From positions 4,960,001-5,024,000 of the forward strand of contig OZ245731.1 in NCBI GenBank assembly GCA_965227155.1: a stretch of 64,000 nt of DNA. The letters run 5' to 3'. This document shows, piece after piece, positions 30,698 to 45,800 of the stretch. The position numbers and the translations under genes are program-made. Source of the DNA: UBA6059 sp965227155 (GTDB lineage Bacteria; Bacteroidota; Bacteroidia; Cytophagales; Cyclobacteriaceae). The number at the start of each line of letters is the position of its first letter. Position 1 is the first letter of the stretch. Under the pieces are notes generated by a model. It made no database searches. It saw nothing but the letters and a program-made list of their open reading frames with translations, and was not told where the DNA came from.

Positions 30698-30871
30698 GCT
30701 TAACTTAAATAAATCATATTTTTTATTCACAGAATACATTTCTTAAAAAATAAAATCTATCTTTACTAGTCAGAATGTAAGATTTTAGGTAAAATGAATT
30801 TTTACTAAGGAAAAGTTCTGGTTACTTAGAATCTTTGTAGTGTATATACCCTTACAACCTATTCTTACTAG
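30698..30871 (+). promoter_or_regulatory. Intergenic region before the giant gene, with weak -7-like motifs
   Basis: The 174 bp between the FG-GAP gene and the giant gene are AT-rich, with no hairpin-T-tract terminator that I can see. Two sequences approach the Bacteroidota -7 element TAnnTTTG: TATCTTTA at 30758-30765 and AATCTTTG at 30830-30837. Neither has a TTG at the right distance upstream. The gap is long enough for a separate promoter, but read-through from the cassette is equally possible. Confidence 0.3.
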
Positions 30872-33800
30872 ATGGAATGTATTAAGAAATCGCTGCTCGT
30901 CATCTGTGCTATTTTTGTATCAACAAGTGTGTTCGCTCAAGAAAATTGTTTGGACGGTGTTGATAATGATGGCAATGGCTTTGTAGACTGTTATGATGCT
31001 GCCTGTGGACAGAGTACTGATTGTCAAAATTTCTATTTTGGCAATGCTGTACAATGCCAGGATGAGCCTACTGAAAATCCAGACTTTTTTATTCGCCAGC
31101 AATGGGGATCTCTGGATCAAACTTCCAATAACGCGACATTACCATCTATCGGTGATATTGACACTGATGGGATACCCGAGGTTATCTCAACCAATCATTT
31201 GAATAGGACTGTATTCGTACTTAACGGAGCTACAGGTGATATTGAGCATCAAACAACCTTAGGATTTGATGTTGCCAGATTTAATGCGATTGCAAATATA
31301 GATAACGATGATTGTGGAGATATTTTTGTTACGCAGCACGAAGGCAGAAGAATTGCTCGACTTGATTGTGAGCTTAATGTACTTTGGGAGGTCAATGGCA
31401 CTTTCAACCAGGGAACAGGTTTGCCCGGTTTGGCTGACTTCAATCAGGATGGTACCCCTGAATTATACTACAGAAACGAGATTAGAAATGCAGAAACTGG
31501 TGCTTTAATCGTACAGGGTGAAAGTGGAAACTGGGATCAGAATGTATTCTTTGGTTCTATCGCAGTTGACATTTTAGATGATGCAGCGTGTGCTGATTGC
31601 GATGGTCTGGAACTGGTGGAAGGAGACAATATTTGGGCTATCAATATAGCAGCAGGTACCAGAACATTAGTACGCGATGTAAACGATATTTTCGCCTCTT
31701 CGGGTGTTTCATTTTTCCCGAAATATTTTAGTGGTTGGGGTGGTAGCAACTGGTCCGCAGTTGCTGTAGCGGATTATAATGAAGATGACCACATGGATGT
31801 ACTTATGTCTGGTGCACTTGGTTCCAGCAATACATCTACCACAACGGTTGTCTTTTGGGATGTTTTTAATAACAGTGTACTCACTTATGCTGTGCCAGGT
31901 AATCACGTGAGAGGTACTGGTAGAATTAATATTGCTGACGTGGATGGAGACGGTAACCTTAATGCGACTTTTGTATCCGACCAGCAACTTATCTCCCTTG
32001 ACGAAAATTTAAATGCAATTTGGGTTAAAGGTGTAGATGAAGGCACTTCCGGATTTACAGGATGTACAGTTTTTGACTTTAATGGTGATGGTGCAGCTGA
32101 GACTGTTTACCGAAGTGAGGCCAGCTTAATCATTGTTGATGGTGTCGATGGTAGTACACGCACTTCCCTGCCCTGTGTATCGAGAACAGGTAGTGAATAT
32201 CCTATCGTTTCTGACGTAGATGGTGATGGTGCCAGTGAAATTTGTGTTAGCTGTTTCACAGATAATAATTTCCCGTTTAATCCATATGACCCAAATTCAG
32301 CTTTTGGTCATATCCGTGTTTATGAGGCTGATAATGGAGAGAACTGGCAACCTTCTAGAGGTATCTGGAATCAGCATGCTTATTTCAACGTAAATATCAA
32401 TGATGACCTAACAGTACCTATCGAGCAGCAGGATCACACCAGAGTATTTTCTGAGGATATCTGTACCGATGGTGAAAACAGAGCAATCAACACCTTCCTA
32501 AACCAATCTCCACTATTAGAGTCAACAGGATGTCCATCTTTCGTTGCACCTGATATTACTATAGCTGACAATCTTATCATTAATGATCCAACCTGTCCAA
32601 CTACAGAGTTTGATGTAACCTTCACTATAGAAAACACCGGCGATAGTGAAATCGGTGGTTTGCTTTTCGTTACTTTCTATGATGGCAATCCTGCTCAATC
32701 TGGTACTACAAGGCTGAATACCTCATCTGTTTTATTATCTCTTTTTGAGCCTGGAGATACTGAAGATATTACAATGACCGTACAAGGTCCTGGCGACGCA
32801 TTTGAACTTTTTGTTGCAATTAATGACCCGGGTACTAGTGCAATCCCTTTTTCAAGCCCTGCCGGCCCTATTGTAGAATGTGACCTTACAAATAACTTTG
32901 TAAATGGTCCGGTAAATCCTAACCCCTTTCCTTTAACTGTTGAAAAGCTGAAAGACAATGAGCTTTGCGATGATGGTAAGCCAAACAATGGTGGGGCAAG
33001 GGCATACTATTTTGGTACTACAGGAGGAGATACAGAGGATATTTGGCTAGAAACCTTTGGTGACTTAAGTGATAATACACAGGTAGATAATGGCGCAACC
33101 GGATGGTCTCGAACAGTCGATACCAATACAGACTGGGGAGAAGTAAGAACATTTAACGGCAATAAGGTCTTCGAAGCTCGTGATACTGATGGAGAAGTTG
33201 TATGGACTTCTGAAATAATAGACATTTCGGGTTTTACTGATATATCTGTTTCAGCCAATTTGATAGCCTCCGACAATATGGAGACCAATGCTGACTACTT
33301 GAGATTTTATTATGTTTTAGATGGCGGTTCTGAAACACTTGCAGATAATGGTGATCAGGTAGGCAGTTTTGGTGAAATAATAGCCACGGTAGATAACCTT
33401 AACGGCAGCACTTTGCAACTAGTGGCACGAATGAATAATACTGCCAATAATGAACAATATAGGTTAGATAACATAAGGGTAAGCGGTACCACACCTCAGG
33501 TTACCGGTGCTATTACAAATGGATTTAACTTTTATTGGTTCGAAGGGCCAAAGGATGATCCCGCAACTTTCGCGGAGGGGCCTGACTTTGATGGTGCCTA
33601 TTTTCCAAGTATGGCTACCGGCGTTTATTCAGTTTTTGGAGAGAGTGCCGCAGCAGGATGTGGCTCTGATACGTTAGAAGTAGAAATATTTGAAGTAGCA
33701 CCACTATTTGGTGATGCGGATGTCGTGATCACAAATGTTCAGGACGTAACAGATTGTAATACGCCTAATGGTATTCTAGAGGCGCATGTTGACGATGGTG

Positions 33801-36800
33801 GAACACCGGTAACTGATGGCTATGAGTTTACATGGTATGTAGGTAATGACTTTACCGCTCCTATTGGGGTTCAACCAAGAATTGAAAACCTTGAAGCCAG
33901 AAGTTATTCCGTAGTTGTAGAAGATGTATTAACAGGTTGTACGGTAGTAAAGACAGGAACGGTAAACTCTAGTCTTTCTAAACCAATTCTTGATGCTGCC
34001 ACAACAGTAGATGTAACTACCTGTGCTGACCTGGATGCCGGCCAAATTTCCATTACGGCCGACGGTGGTCAAACGGCGGGATACACATTTTCATATTATG
34101 ATGGCCCCACGATAAAAGCAGTTGCTGATTTTGAAGGTGGTGGCACCTATAGTAACCTGACTGCTGGAGATTACACCATTGAAGTCAGAGATAACGTGAG
34201 TGGTTGCGTTTCTGACCCTATTACCGTCACTATCGAGGATTTAACACCATCTCCTAACCCTACCGTAGCGGAAATAGCACCTAATACGAGTTGTGATACA
34301 GGATCAGGAATTTTGGAAGCTGATGGTGATGGTATCGGCACGACAGCCGGTTTTACTTTTGAATGGTTTGCAGGGCACAATACCTTAAATCAGTATAAGT
34401 TACCTAATGCTGAAGATGATGGGCGTCCGCAACCTGGGGCGTCACATAGATTAATTGAAGCACGAGAAGGAAATTATACAGTCCGTGTTACAGAAAATGC
34501 CACCGGATGTTTCAGAGTGCTTTATACATCCGTCTCTGCTGATTTCGAAATACCAAGTTTCGTAGATATTAATGAGCCCTTTGAATCAGGTGACGCGTTT
34601 AGCATCAATGATCAGGCTGCTAACTCGGCTGATGGGGGTTACATTTCCCTTCCTCAGATTGTAGCAGGGCTGGATGAAATTACAATCCAATACTGGGCTA
34701 AATTCACCCCAGGCAATTACTCTACTGATCAAAGACTATTTTCATCCGGGGCCACTGGAGAAAATCAGGTATTGTTATGGTCAGATAACCATGATGGTCT
34801 CGCATTTGTAGTGAAAACTACCGGTGGTGGACGTGGTAGAATTAATAGTTCCTATTCTGCAACAGGTTGGACGCAAGTAACTGGTACCTGGAATGGTAAT
34901 ACCGGTGAAATGAAGCTCTACTCAAACGGTGTATTATTGGGTGAAGATACGCATACAGGTAGTGGTATATTGAGAAATGCTGGTCCTCAAATGTTCCTTG
35001 GTCGGGACAACAATCCTGGGTACGGAAAATTTGAAGGGATATTTGACGAATTCCGACTATACAACAGAGTTCTTTCGGGTGTTGAGATAAATGAGACCAT
35101 GTGTACTGAACTTACCGGTAATGAACCGGGCCTTATTGCTTATTATGATTTCAATACAGTAATAGGCACTACGGTATCAGATATCTCAGGTAATGGAAAC
35201 GACGGTACAATTGTCAATGCCACACATCCTAACGGCAATACTCAAATCGAGACTATTGATGAAAGCATTACCTGCCCTAATGCCGGTTTAGGTAATAATA
35301 CAAGCTGCGATGCAAGTGCTCCTAATGGTGTCATTGATATCAGTGATAAGGTTACTCCTGCTTCAGGGGACTATACTTTTAGGCTTTATGAGGGCTTCAC
35401 TTTAGCAACTTTGCTAGAAACAAATACATCTGGCGTTTTTAGTGGATATGAGGGTGGTTTCTATACTGTTACTGTTGAAGATAATACAACAAACTGTATT
35501 ACAGTTCCAGCCACAGTTTCCTTAAATGATCTCACAGATGCACCAAACATTGTAAGTTCGGTACGAAATGATATTTCATGTTTCAGTGGCGGTGGTCTTG
35601 GCGAAGTAGACATTTTTGTTTCATCCGCTACCAATGAACCGGTAAATGGTTACCAAATTGAAATTTTTGATTCCCCAACCACTAATCCTAGTGATCTTCT
35701 TGAAACAGTCACCATTCTTGATGGTTCTACAGGATATACCTTCACCGGATTGGACGATGGTTTGAAAAGAGTTAGAGTCACAAATCTCGATGTGAGTTGC
35801 GTTGCTACTACCGATGTTCTTTTGGATGACCTTTCAACAAAACCACTCATCAGAAGTACAAGGGTTGCTGACAATACAAGTTGTGACGGTACTCTAAATA
35901 CTGGTGTGATTTCTATCAGTCAAATTACAGATGCTGGCATTACTTACCCAAGAACAACTGAACCTACTATTGAAGATTTAGATAATAACTTTTCTTACAG
36001 ATGGTACTCAGGTAGTTTGGCTGATGAGGCTAATAGAATTCAAATAAGTTCTGTAGACTATGACTCAGTAAGTCTTGACCTTTCTCAAATAGATCCTTCC
36101 TTCTATTCCGGAGATGGTAAATACACAGTTGTAGTGGTAAGTGACTCCACAGGTTGTATTTCAAACCCTGTCACCAGGACTATCAATACTATTCCTGTAT
36201 TTCCTGATGCAGTTACAGGGCAAGTACAGCCCAATACTTCGTGTGGTGCCGCCCCTGGTGATGGTATTGCCAATGCCTATGTCATAGATCCTGAAGAAGG
36301 CATTGATTTGCCTGCCAATAGACTTTTTGAAGAAGATGGCTATACTTTTGAGTGGTTCGATAACAATACCGATGCTGACACAGATGGATTTATAGATGGT
36401 ACACCAATTGATACAGGAGATACAACGACGGTCGGATTACAAAGCGCTACCTACTATGTGCAGATAACCAATAATGCCAGTGGCTGTACAACTATTGCCA
36501 ACATTACAATAGGTAGCACCCCTACCCAACCATTAGTAACCCTGGATGATCCGAATACAACAGAAAACACAAATTGCCAGGCACCCTACAATGGTGTCAT
36601 TGAAGTTGATATTTCCCTTTTAGGTGACCCGGTAACTGATTTCACAGGATATACTTTTAATTGGTATGAAGGAAATGGTACAGGTGGTCAAAATATAACA
36701 GCAACTGGAGAGCTTTCAGATGGCTCATCAGTTTCAGGTGCTAATACGAATAGATTGGTTAATGTTGCTGGTGATTCCACTTATACGCTAGTGGTTACAG

Positions 36801-39800
36801 GAGCCAATGGATGTGTTTCTGATGCTTTTGTATACACAACCGGTAATAATCCGGTTGGTCCCAATATTGCAGTAGTGCAGGATTTTCCAAGCACTGGCTG
36901 TAACATTGGGAATGGACAAGCCACAGTAACGGTGGATGGTATAACTGTAGCAGCAGGATATACATACCAGTGGTATCTTGGATCAAGTACTGATGTGGAT
37001 GATGAGTTGCCGGGTACAGCAAATCCTAACGCTTTTAATGTAAATGATGAACCCTATCAAATCGGAGGTTTGGAACCTGGCGTTTACACAGTAGCTGTGA
37101 CTGATAACACCACAGGTTGTACTTCAACAGCCGCAGTTACCATTCTGGACGAAAAAGAAGATCCGCTTCCTATTGATGAAGATCTTATTGTCATTGATGC
37201 TGTTACGAGTTGTGCATTTGATAATGGTATTATTGATATTTCTGAAATTATTGATGTTACTCAACAAGTAAGAATCAATAACGTTAATGGTGGTTTTGAT
37301 TCATTAGATATTCGGTCTGTAAGTAATCATGAGCAATCATTTAATGGAGGAAGAATTAAGACTTTTGATCAATCTGATATTGAAGGTTGGTCAACCACTG
37401 CTGCAGATCAGCGAATAGAGATTTGGCATGAGAGTAATACCGTAAGGCCTCATGAAGCTTATGATGGTGAACATTGGGCAGAAATAAATGCAAATAATGT
37501 TGCTGCCCTTTATTTTGATTTGAATACTCAACCTGGTGTTGAAATGGTCTGGCGTTTTGCCCATAGAGGAAGGGCTGGTACAGACGAATTAGGTCTTTAT
37601 ATTGGAGCTACTGGACAGCCTCTTGTAGAAATTGGAACTTTCCAATCAAACAATGATCAATGGTATGTCTATGAAGGTACTTACACTGTACCTGACGGTC
37701 AATATTTTACTCGATTCGAATACAGAGCTATTTCTACCCATACAGGTAATAATAGTGTTGGCAACTTTATCGATGGCGTTGAGTTCTTCATGGATCCATA
37801 CAACTATCGAGGTTTTCTCACCAATGATTTGACTGGTGATCCTGAATTTGATGATGGCACAGGCGTTTTTGATAGCTTACAGTCCACCTCATACACTTTC
37901 TTCATAAGGGATAATTTCACAGGTTGTGAGTCTGACCCTATCCAAATCATTGTTAATGATGAGACAAGTCTACCGACCGCTACACAAATCTTAACGGGCC
38001 CTGAGACAGTAGATAACACAGTTTGCGATACTACCCTGATCCCCGGACCCGCTCAATTCAATGGACAAATTACTGTTCAGGTTGATGAAGGCAATTCTGA
38101 AGATTACACTTACACCTGGTTTGCCGGACAATCGACAGATCCTTCCGATGTTCTTACAAACGATGGTACAAGTGCAATTGATGGTACAGATACCACATCC
38201 GTAAATGGAAGTCCTGATATAATTCTATCCAATATCCCGGGAGGCACCTACACACTAGAATTAACCGAAAAATCTACAGGTTGTGTAAATGTCCTTGAAT
38301 ATAGCATTAATGATGACACGGATGCCATAACTACTTTTAACCTTAATTCAAGCATATCATCCAACCCTAATACAATATGTGTGGGAGGTACAGGCTATCC
38401 AAATGGCAGTATTGAATTTGCTCCAGGAGTGCTGAATGCGGCTGGTGGGTCTGGCGATTACAATTTTAAATATTATATAGGTACTAGTGTAAATACTATG
38501 GCCGACGATTCCGTAAATGCTAATGTATTACCTAATCTCGCACCAGAAACCTATACCGTAGTAATTGTTGATAATCAAACTGGCTGCACAACTTTGCCAT
38601 TTACAATTGATGTGAATGATGAGCCGATAAGGCCCGACTTCTCACCTATCGCTGTGTCACCTACTGGCCCTACGCAAAACAATACCGTCTGCGATGAAAC
38701 ACTCGCTACTGGTGGGTTCAACGGTCAAATAACCGTCGCTCCTGATGTTGCAGGTACTTCCGCTAACTACTCATACCAGTGGTACTCCGGCGCTTCTACT
38801 GACCCGGCTGATTTGATAGCCGCTGAAACTGATTCGGTAATCTCCGGTATCGAAGGTGGGGACTATACCGTACTGATCGCTGACCTGGTCAATGCTTGTG
38901 ATACGGCTATCACCGTTTCTATCATCAATGATACAAATGATGAGTTTACCACTTTTGACCTTACAGGAGATGCTACTGCCAATGACGTGACCGCTTGTGT
39001 GGGGGGTACTGGGTTCCCTGATGGTTCTATCATACTCGATGTAACTGCTCTCAATGCTGGCCCCGTCAATGGTTCAGGTGACTATACGTTCAGAATATAT
39101 GCCGGTACTTCGGCTGTTGGTGCGCCTGATAGCACCGATGCTTCTGCCCCTTACGACTTTACCAACCTGCCTACCGGTGACTACACCGTCGAAGTGGTTG
39201 ACAATGTCTCAGGATGTACTACGCTGCCTATCACACTCAACGTGGGCGAATCTCCCGACAGGCCCGACTTCTCACCTATCGCTGTGTCGCCTACTGGCCC
39301 TACGCAAAACAATACCGTCTGCGATGAAACACTCGCTACTGGTGGGTTCAACGGTCAAATAACCGTCGCTCCTGATGTAGCAGGTACTTCCGCTAACTAC
39401 TCATACCAGTGGTACTCCGGCGCTTCTACTGACCCGGCTGATTTGATAGCCGCTGAAACTGATTCGGTAATCTCCGGTATCGAAGGTGGGGACTATACCG
39501 TACTGATCGCTGACCTGGTCAATGCTTGTGATACGGCTATCACCGTTTCTATCATCAATGATACAAATGATGAGTTTATCACTTTTGACCTTACAGGAGA
39601 TGCTACTGCCAATGACGTGACCGCTTGTGTGGGGGGTACTGGGTTCCCTGATGGTTCTATCATACTCGATGTAACTGCTCTCAATGCTGGCCCCGTCAAT
39701 GGTTCAGGTGACTATACGTTCAGAATATATGCCGGTACTTCGGCTGTTGGTGCGCCTGATAGCACCGATGCTTCTGCCCCTTACGACTTTACCAACCTGC

Positions 39801-42800
39801 CTACCGGTGACTACACCGTCGAAGTGGTTGACAATGTCTCAGGATGTACTACGCTGCCTATCACACTCAACGTGGGCGAATCTCCCGACAGGCCCGACTT
39901 CTCACCTATCGCTGTGTCACCTACTGGTCCTACGCAAAACAATACCGTCTGCGATGAAACACTCGCTACTGGTGGGTTCAACGGTCAAATAACCGTCGCT
40001 CCTGATGTAGCAGGTACTTCCGCTAACTACTCATACCAGTGGTACTCCGGCGCTTCTACTGACCCGGCTGATTTGATAGCCGCTGAAACTGATTCGGTAA
40101 TCTCCGGTATCGAAGGTGGGGACTATACCGTACTGATTGCTGACCTGGTCAATGCTTGTGATACGGCTATCACCGTTTCTATCATCAATGATACAAATGA
40201 TGAGTTTACCACTTTTGACCTTACAGGAGATGCTACTGCCAATGACGTGACCGCTTGTGTAGGGGGCACTGGGTTCCCTGATGGTTCTATCATACTCGAT
40301 GTAACTGCTCTCAATGCTGGCCCCGTCAATGGTTCAGGTGACTATACGTTCAGAATATATGCCGGTACTTCGGCTGTTGGTGCGCCTGATAGCACCGATG
40401 CTTCTGCCCCTTACGACTTTACCAACCTGCCTACCGGTGACTACACCGTCGAAGTGGTTGACAATGTCTCAGGATGTACTACGCTGCCTATCACACTCAA
40501 CGTGGGCGAATCTCCCGACAGACCCGACTTCTCACCTATCGCTGTGTCGCCTACTGGCCCTACGCAAAACAATACCGTCTGCGATGAAACACTCGCTACT
40601 GGTGGGTTCAACGGTCAAATAACCGTCGCTCCTGATGTTGCAGGTACTTCCGCTAACTACTCATACCAGTGGTACTCCGGCGCTTCTACTGACCCGGCTG
40701 ATTTGATAGCCGCTGAAACTGATTCGGTAATCTCCGGTATCGAAGGTGGGGACTATACCGTACTGATCGCTGACCTGGTCAATGCTTGTGATACGGCTAT
40801 CACCGTTTCTATCATCAATGATACAAATGATGAGTTTACCACTTTTGACCTTACAGGAGATGCTACTGCCAATGACGTGACCGCTTGTGTGGGGGGTACT
40901 GGGTTCCCTGATGGTTCTATCATACTCGATGTAACTGCTCTCAATGCTGGCCCCGTCAATGGTTCAGGTGACTATACGTTCAGAATATATGCCGGTACTT
41001 CGGCTGTTGGTGCGCCTGATAGCACCGATGCTTCTGCCCCTTACGACTTTACCAACCTGCCTACCGGTGACTACACCGTCGAAGTGGTTGACAATGTCTC
41101 AGGATGTACTACGCTGCCTATCACACTCAACGTGGGCGAATCTCCCGACAGGCCCGACTTCTCACCTATCGCTGTGTCACCTACTGGTCCTACGCAAAAC
41201 AATACCGTCTGCGATGAAACACTCGCTACTGGTGGGTTCAACGGTCAAATAACCGTCGCTCCTGATGTTGCAGGTACTTCCGCTAACTACTCATACCAGT
41301 GGTACTCCGGCGCTTCTACTGACCCGGCTGATTTGATAGCCGCTGAAACTGATTCGGTAATCTCCGGTATCGAAGGTGGGGACTATACCGTACTGATCGC
41401 TGACCTGGTCAATGCTTGTGATACGGCTATCACCGTTTCTATCATCAATGATACAAATGATGAGTTTACCACTTTTGACCTTACAGGAGATGCTACTGCC
41501 AATGACGTGACCGCTTGTGTGGGGGGTACTGGGTTCCCTGATGGTTCTATCATACTCGATGTAACTGCTCTCAATGCTGGCCCCGTCAATGGTTCAGGTG
41601 ACTATACGTTCAGAATATATGCCGGTACTTCGGCTGTTGGTGCGCCTGATAGCACCGATGCTTCTGCCCCTTACGACTTTACCAACCTGCCTACCGGTGA
41701 CTACACCGTCGAAGTGGTTGACAATGTCTCAGGATGTACTACGCTGCCTATCACACTCAACGTGGGCGAATCTCCCGACAGACCCGACTTCTCACCTATC
41801 GCTGTGTCACCTACTGGTCCTACGCAAAACAATACCGTCTGCGATGAAACACTCGCTACTGGTGGGTTCAACGGTCAAATAACCGTCGCTCCTGATGTTG
41901 CAGGTACTTCCGCTAACTACTCATACCAGTGGTACTCCGGCGCTTCTACTGACCCGGCTGATTTGATAGCCGCTGAAACTGATTCGGTAATCTCCGGTAT
42001 CGAAGGTGGTGACTATACCGTACTGATTGCTGACCTGGTCAATGCTTGTGATACGGCTATCACCGTTTCTATCATCAATGATACAAATGATGAGTTTACC
42101 ACTTTTGACCTTACAGGAGATGCTACTGCCAATGACGTGACCGCTTGTGTAGGGGGCACTGGGTTCCCTGATGGTTCTATCATACTCGATGTAACTGCTC
42201 TCAATGCTGGCCCCGTCAATGGTTCAGGTGACTATACGTTCAGAATATATGCCGGTACTTCGGCTGTTGGTGCGCCTGATAGCACCGATGCTTCTGCCCC
42301 TTACGACTTTACCAACCTGCCTACCGGTGACTACACCGTCGAAGTGGTTGACAATGTCTCAGGATGTACTACGCTGCCTATCACACTCAACGTGGGCGAA
42401 TCTCCCGACAGACCCGACTTCTCACCTATCGCTGTGTCGCCTACTGGTCCTACGCAAAACAATACCGTCTGCGATGAAACACTCGCTACTGGTGGGTTCA
42501 ACGGTCAAATAACCGTCGCTCCTGATGTTGCAGGTACTTCCGCTAACTACTCATACCAGTGGTACTCCGGCGCTTCTACTGACCCGGCTGATTTGATAGC
42601 CGCTGAAACTGATTCGGTAATCTCCGGTATCGAAGGTGGGGACTATACCGTACTGATCGCTGACCTGGTCAATGCTTGTGATACGGCTATCACCGTTTCT
42701 ATCATCAATGATACAAATGATGAGTTTATCACTTTTGACCTTACAGGAGATGCTACTGCCAATGACGTGACCGCTTGTGTGGGGGGTACTGGGTTCCCTG

Positions 42801-45800
42801 ATGGTTCTATCATACTCGATGTAACTGCTCTCAATGCTGGCCCCGTCAATGGTTCAGGTGACTATACGTTCAGAATATATGCCGGTACTTCGGCTGTTGG
42901 TGCGCCTGATAGCACCGATGCTTCTGCCCCTTACGACTTTACCAACCTGCCTACCGGTGACTACACCGTCGAAGTGGTTGACAATGTCTCAGGATGTACT
43001 ACGCTGCCTATCACACTCAACGTGGGCGAATCTCCCGACAGACCCGACTTCTCACCTATCGCTGTGTCGCCTACTGGCCCTACGCAAAACAATACCGTCT
43101 GCGATGAAACACTCGCTACTGGTGGGTTCAACGGTCAAATAACCGTCGCTCCTGATGTTGCAGGTACTTCCGCTAACTACTCATACCAGTGGTACTCCGG
43201 CGCTTCTACTGACCCGGCTGATTTGATAGCCGCTGAAACTGATTCGGTAATCTCCGGTATCGAAGGTGGGGACTATACCGTACTGATCGCTGACCTGGTC
43301 AATGCTTGTGATACGGCTATCACCGTTTCTATCATCAATGATACAAATGATGAGTTTACCACTTTTGACCTTACAGGAGATGCTACTGCCAATGACGTGA
43401 CCGCTTGTGTGGGGGGTACTGGGTTCCCTGATGGTTCTATCATACTCGATGTAACTGCTCTCAATGCTGGCCCCGTCAATGGTTCAGGTGACTATACGTT
43501 CAGAATATATGCCGGTACTTCGGCTGTTGGTGCGCCTGATAGCACCGATGCTTCTGCCCCTTACGACTTTACCAACCTGCCTACCGGTGACTACACCGTC
43601 GAAGTGGTTGACAATGTCTCAGGATGTACTACGCTGCCTATCACACTCAACGTGGGCGAATCTCCCGACAGGCCCGACTTCTCACCTATCGCTGTGTCAC
43701 CTACTGGTCCTACGCAAAACAATACCGTCTGCGATGAAACACTCGCTACTGGTGGGTTCAACGGTCAAATAACCGTCGCTCCTGATGTTGCAGGTACTTC
43801 CGCTAACTACTCATACCAGTGGTACTCCGGCGCTTCTACTGACCCGGCTGATTTGATAGCCGCTGAAACTGATTCGGTAATCTCCGGTATCGAAGGTGGG
43901 GACTATACCGTACTGATCGCTGACCTGGTCAATGCTTGTGATACGGCTATCACCGTTTCTATCATCAATGATACAAATGATGAGTTTACCACTTTTGACC
44001 TTACAGGAGATGCTACTGCCAATGACGTGACCGCTTGTGTGGGGGGTACTGGGTTCCCTGATGGTTCTATCATACTCGATGTAACTGCTCTCAATGCTGG
44101 CCCCGTCAATGGTTCAGGTGACTATACGTTCAGAATATATGCCGGTACTTCGGCTGTTGGTGCGCCTGATAGCACCGATGCTTCTGCCCCTTACGACTTT
44201 ACCAACCTGCCTACCGGTGACTACACCGTCGAAGTGGTTGACAATGTCTCAGGATGTACTACGCTGCCTATCACACTCAACGTGGGCGAATCTCCCGACA
44301 GGCCCGACTTCTCACCTATCGCTGTGTCACCTACTGGCCCTACGCAAAACAATACCGTCTGCGATGAAACACTCGCTACTGGTGGGTTCAACGGTCAAAT
44401 AACCGTCGCTCCTGATGTAGCAGGTACTTCCGCTAACTACTCATACCAGTGGTACTCCGGCGCTTCTACTGACCCGGCTGATTTGATAGCCGCTGAAACT
44501 GATTCGGTAATCTCCGGTATCGAAGGTGGTGACTATACCGTACTGATCGCTGACCTGGTCAATGCTTGTGATACGGCTATCACCGTTTCTATCATCAATG
44601 ATACAAATGATGAGTTTATCACTTTTGACCTTACAGGAGATGCTACTGCCAATGACGTGACCGCTTGTGTGGGGGGTACTGGGTTCCCTGATGGTTCTAT
44701 CATACTCGATGTAACTGCTCTCAATGCTGGCCCCGTCAATGGTTCAGGTGACTATACGTTCAGAATATATGCCGGTACTTCGGCTGTTGGTGCGCCTGAT
44801 AGCACCGATGCTTCTGCCCCTTACGACTTTACCAACCTGCCTACCGGTGACTACACCGTCGAAGTGGTTGACAATGTCTCAGGATGTACTACGCTGCCTA
44901 TCACACTCAACGTGGGCGAATCTCCCGACAGGCCCGACTTCTCACCTATCGCTGTGTCACCTACTGGTCCTACGCAAAACAATACCGTCTGCGATGAAAC
45001 ACTCGCTACTGGTGGGTTCAACGGTCAAATAACCGTCGCTCCTGATGTTGCAGGTACTTCCGCTAACTACTCATACCAGTGGTACTCCGGCGCTTCTACT
45101 GACCCGGCTGATTTGATAGCCGCTGAAACTGATTCGGTAATCTCCGGTATCGAAGGTGGGGACTATACCGTACTGATCGCTGACCTGGTCAATGCTTGTG
45201 ATACGGCTATCACCGTTTCTATCATCAATGATACAAATGATGAGTTTACCACTTTTGACCTTACAGGAGATGCTACTGCCAATGACGTGACCGCTTGTGT
45301 GGGGGGTACTGGGTTCCCTGATGGTTCTATCATACTCGATGTAACTGCTCTCAATGCTGGCCCCGTCAATGGTTCAGGTGACTATACGTTCAGAATATAT
45401 GCCGGTACTTCGGCTGTTGGTGCGCCTGATAGCACCGATGCTTCTGCCCCTTACGACTTTACCAACCTGCCTACCGGTGACTACACCGTCGAAGTGGTTG
45501 ACAATGTCTCAGGATGTACTACGCTGCCTATCACACTCAACGTGGGCGAATCTCCCGACAGGCCCGACTTCTCACCTATCGCTGTGTCACCTACTGGTCC
45601 TACGCAAAACAATACCGTCTGCGATGAAACACTCGCTACTGGTGGGTTCAACGGTCAAATAACCGTCGCTCCTGATGTTGCAGGTACTTCCGCTAACTAC
45701 TCATACCAGTGGTACTCCGGCGCTTCTACTGACCCGGCTGATTTGATAGCCGCTGAAACTGATTCGGTAATCTCCGGTATCGAAGGTGGGGACTATACCG

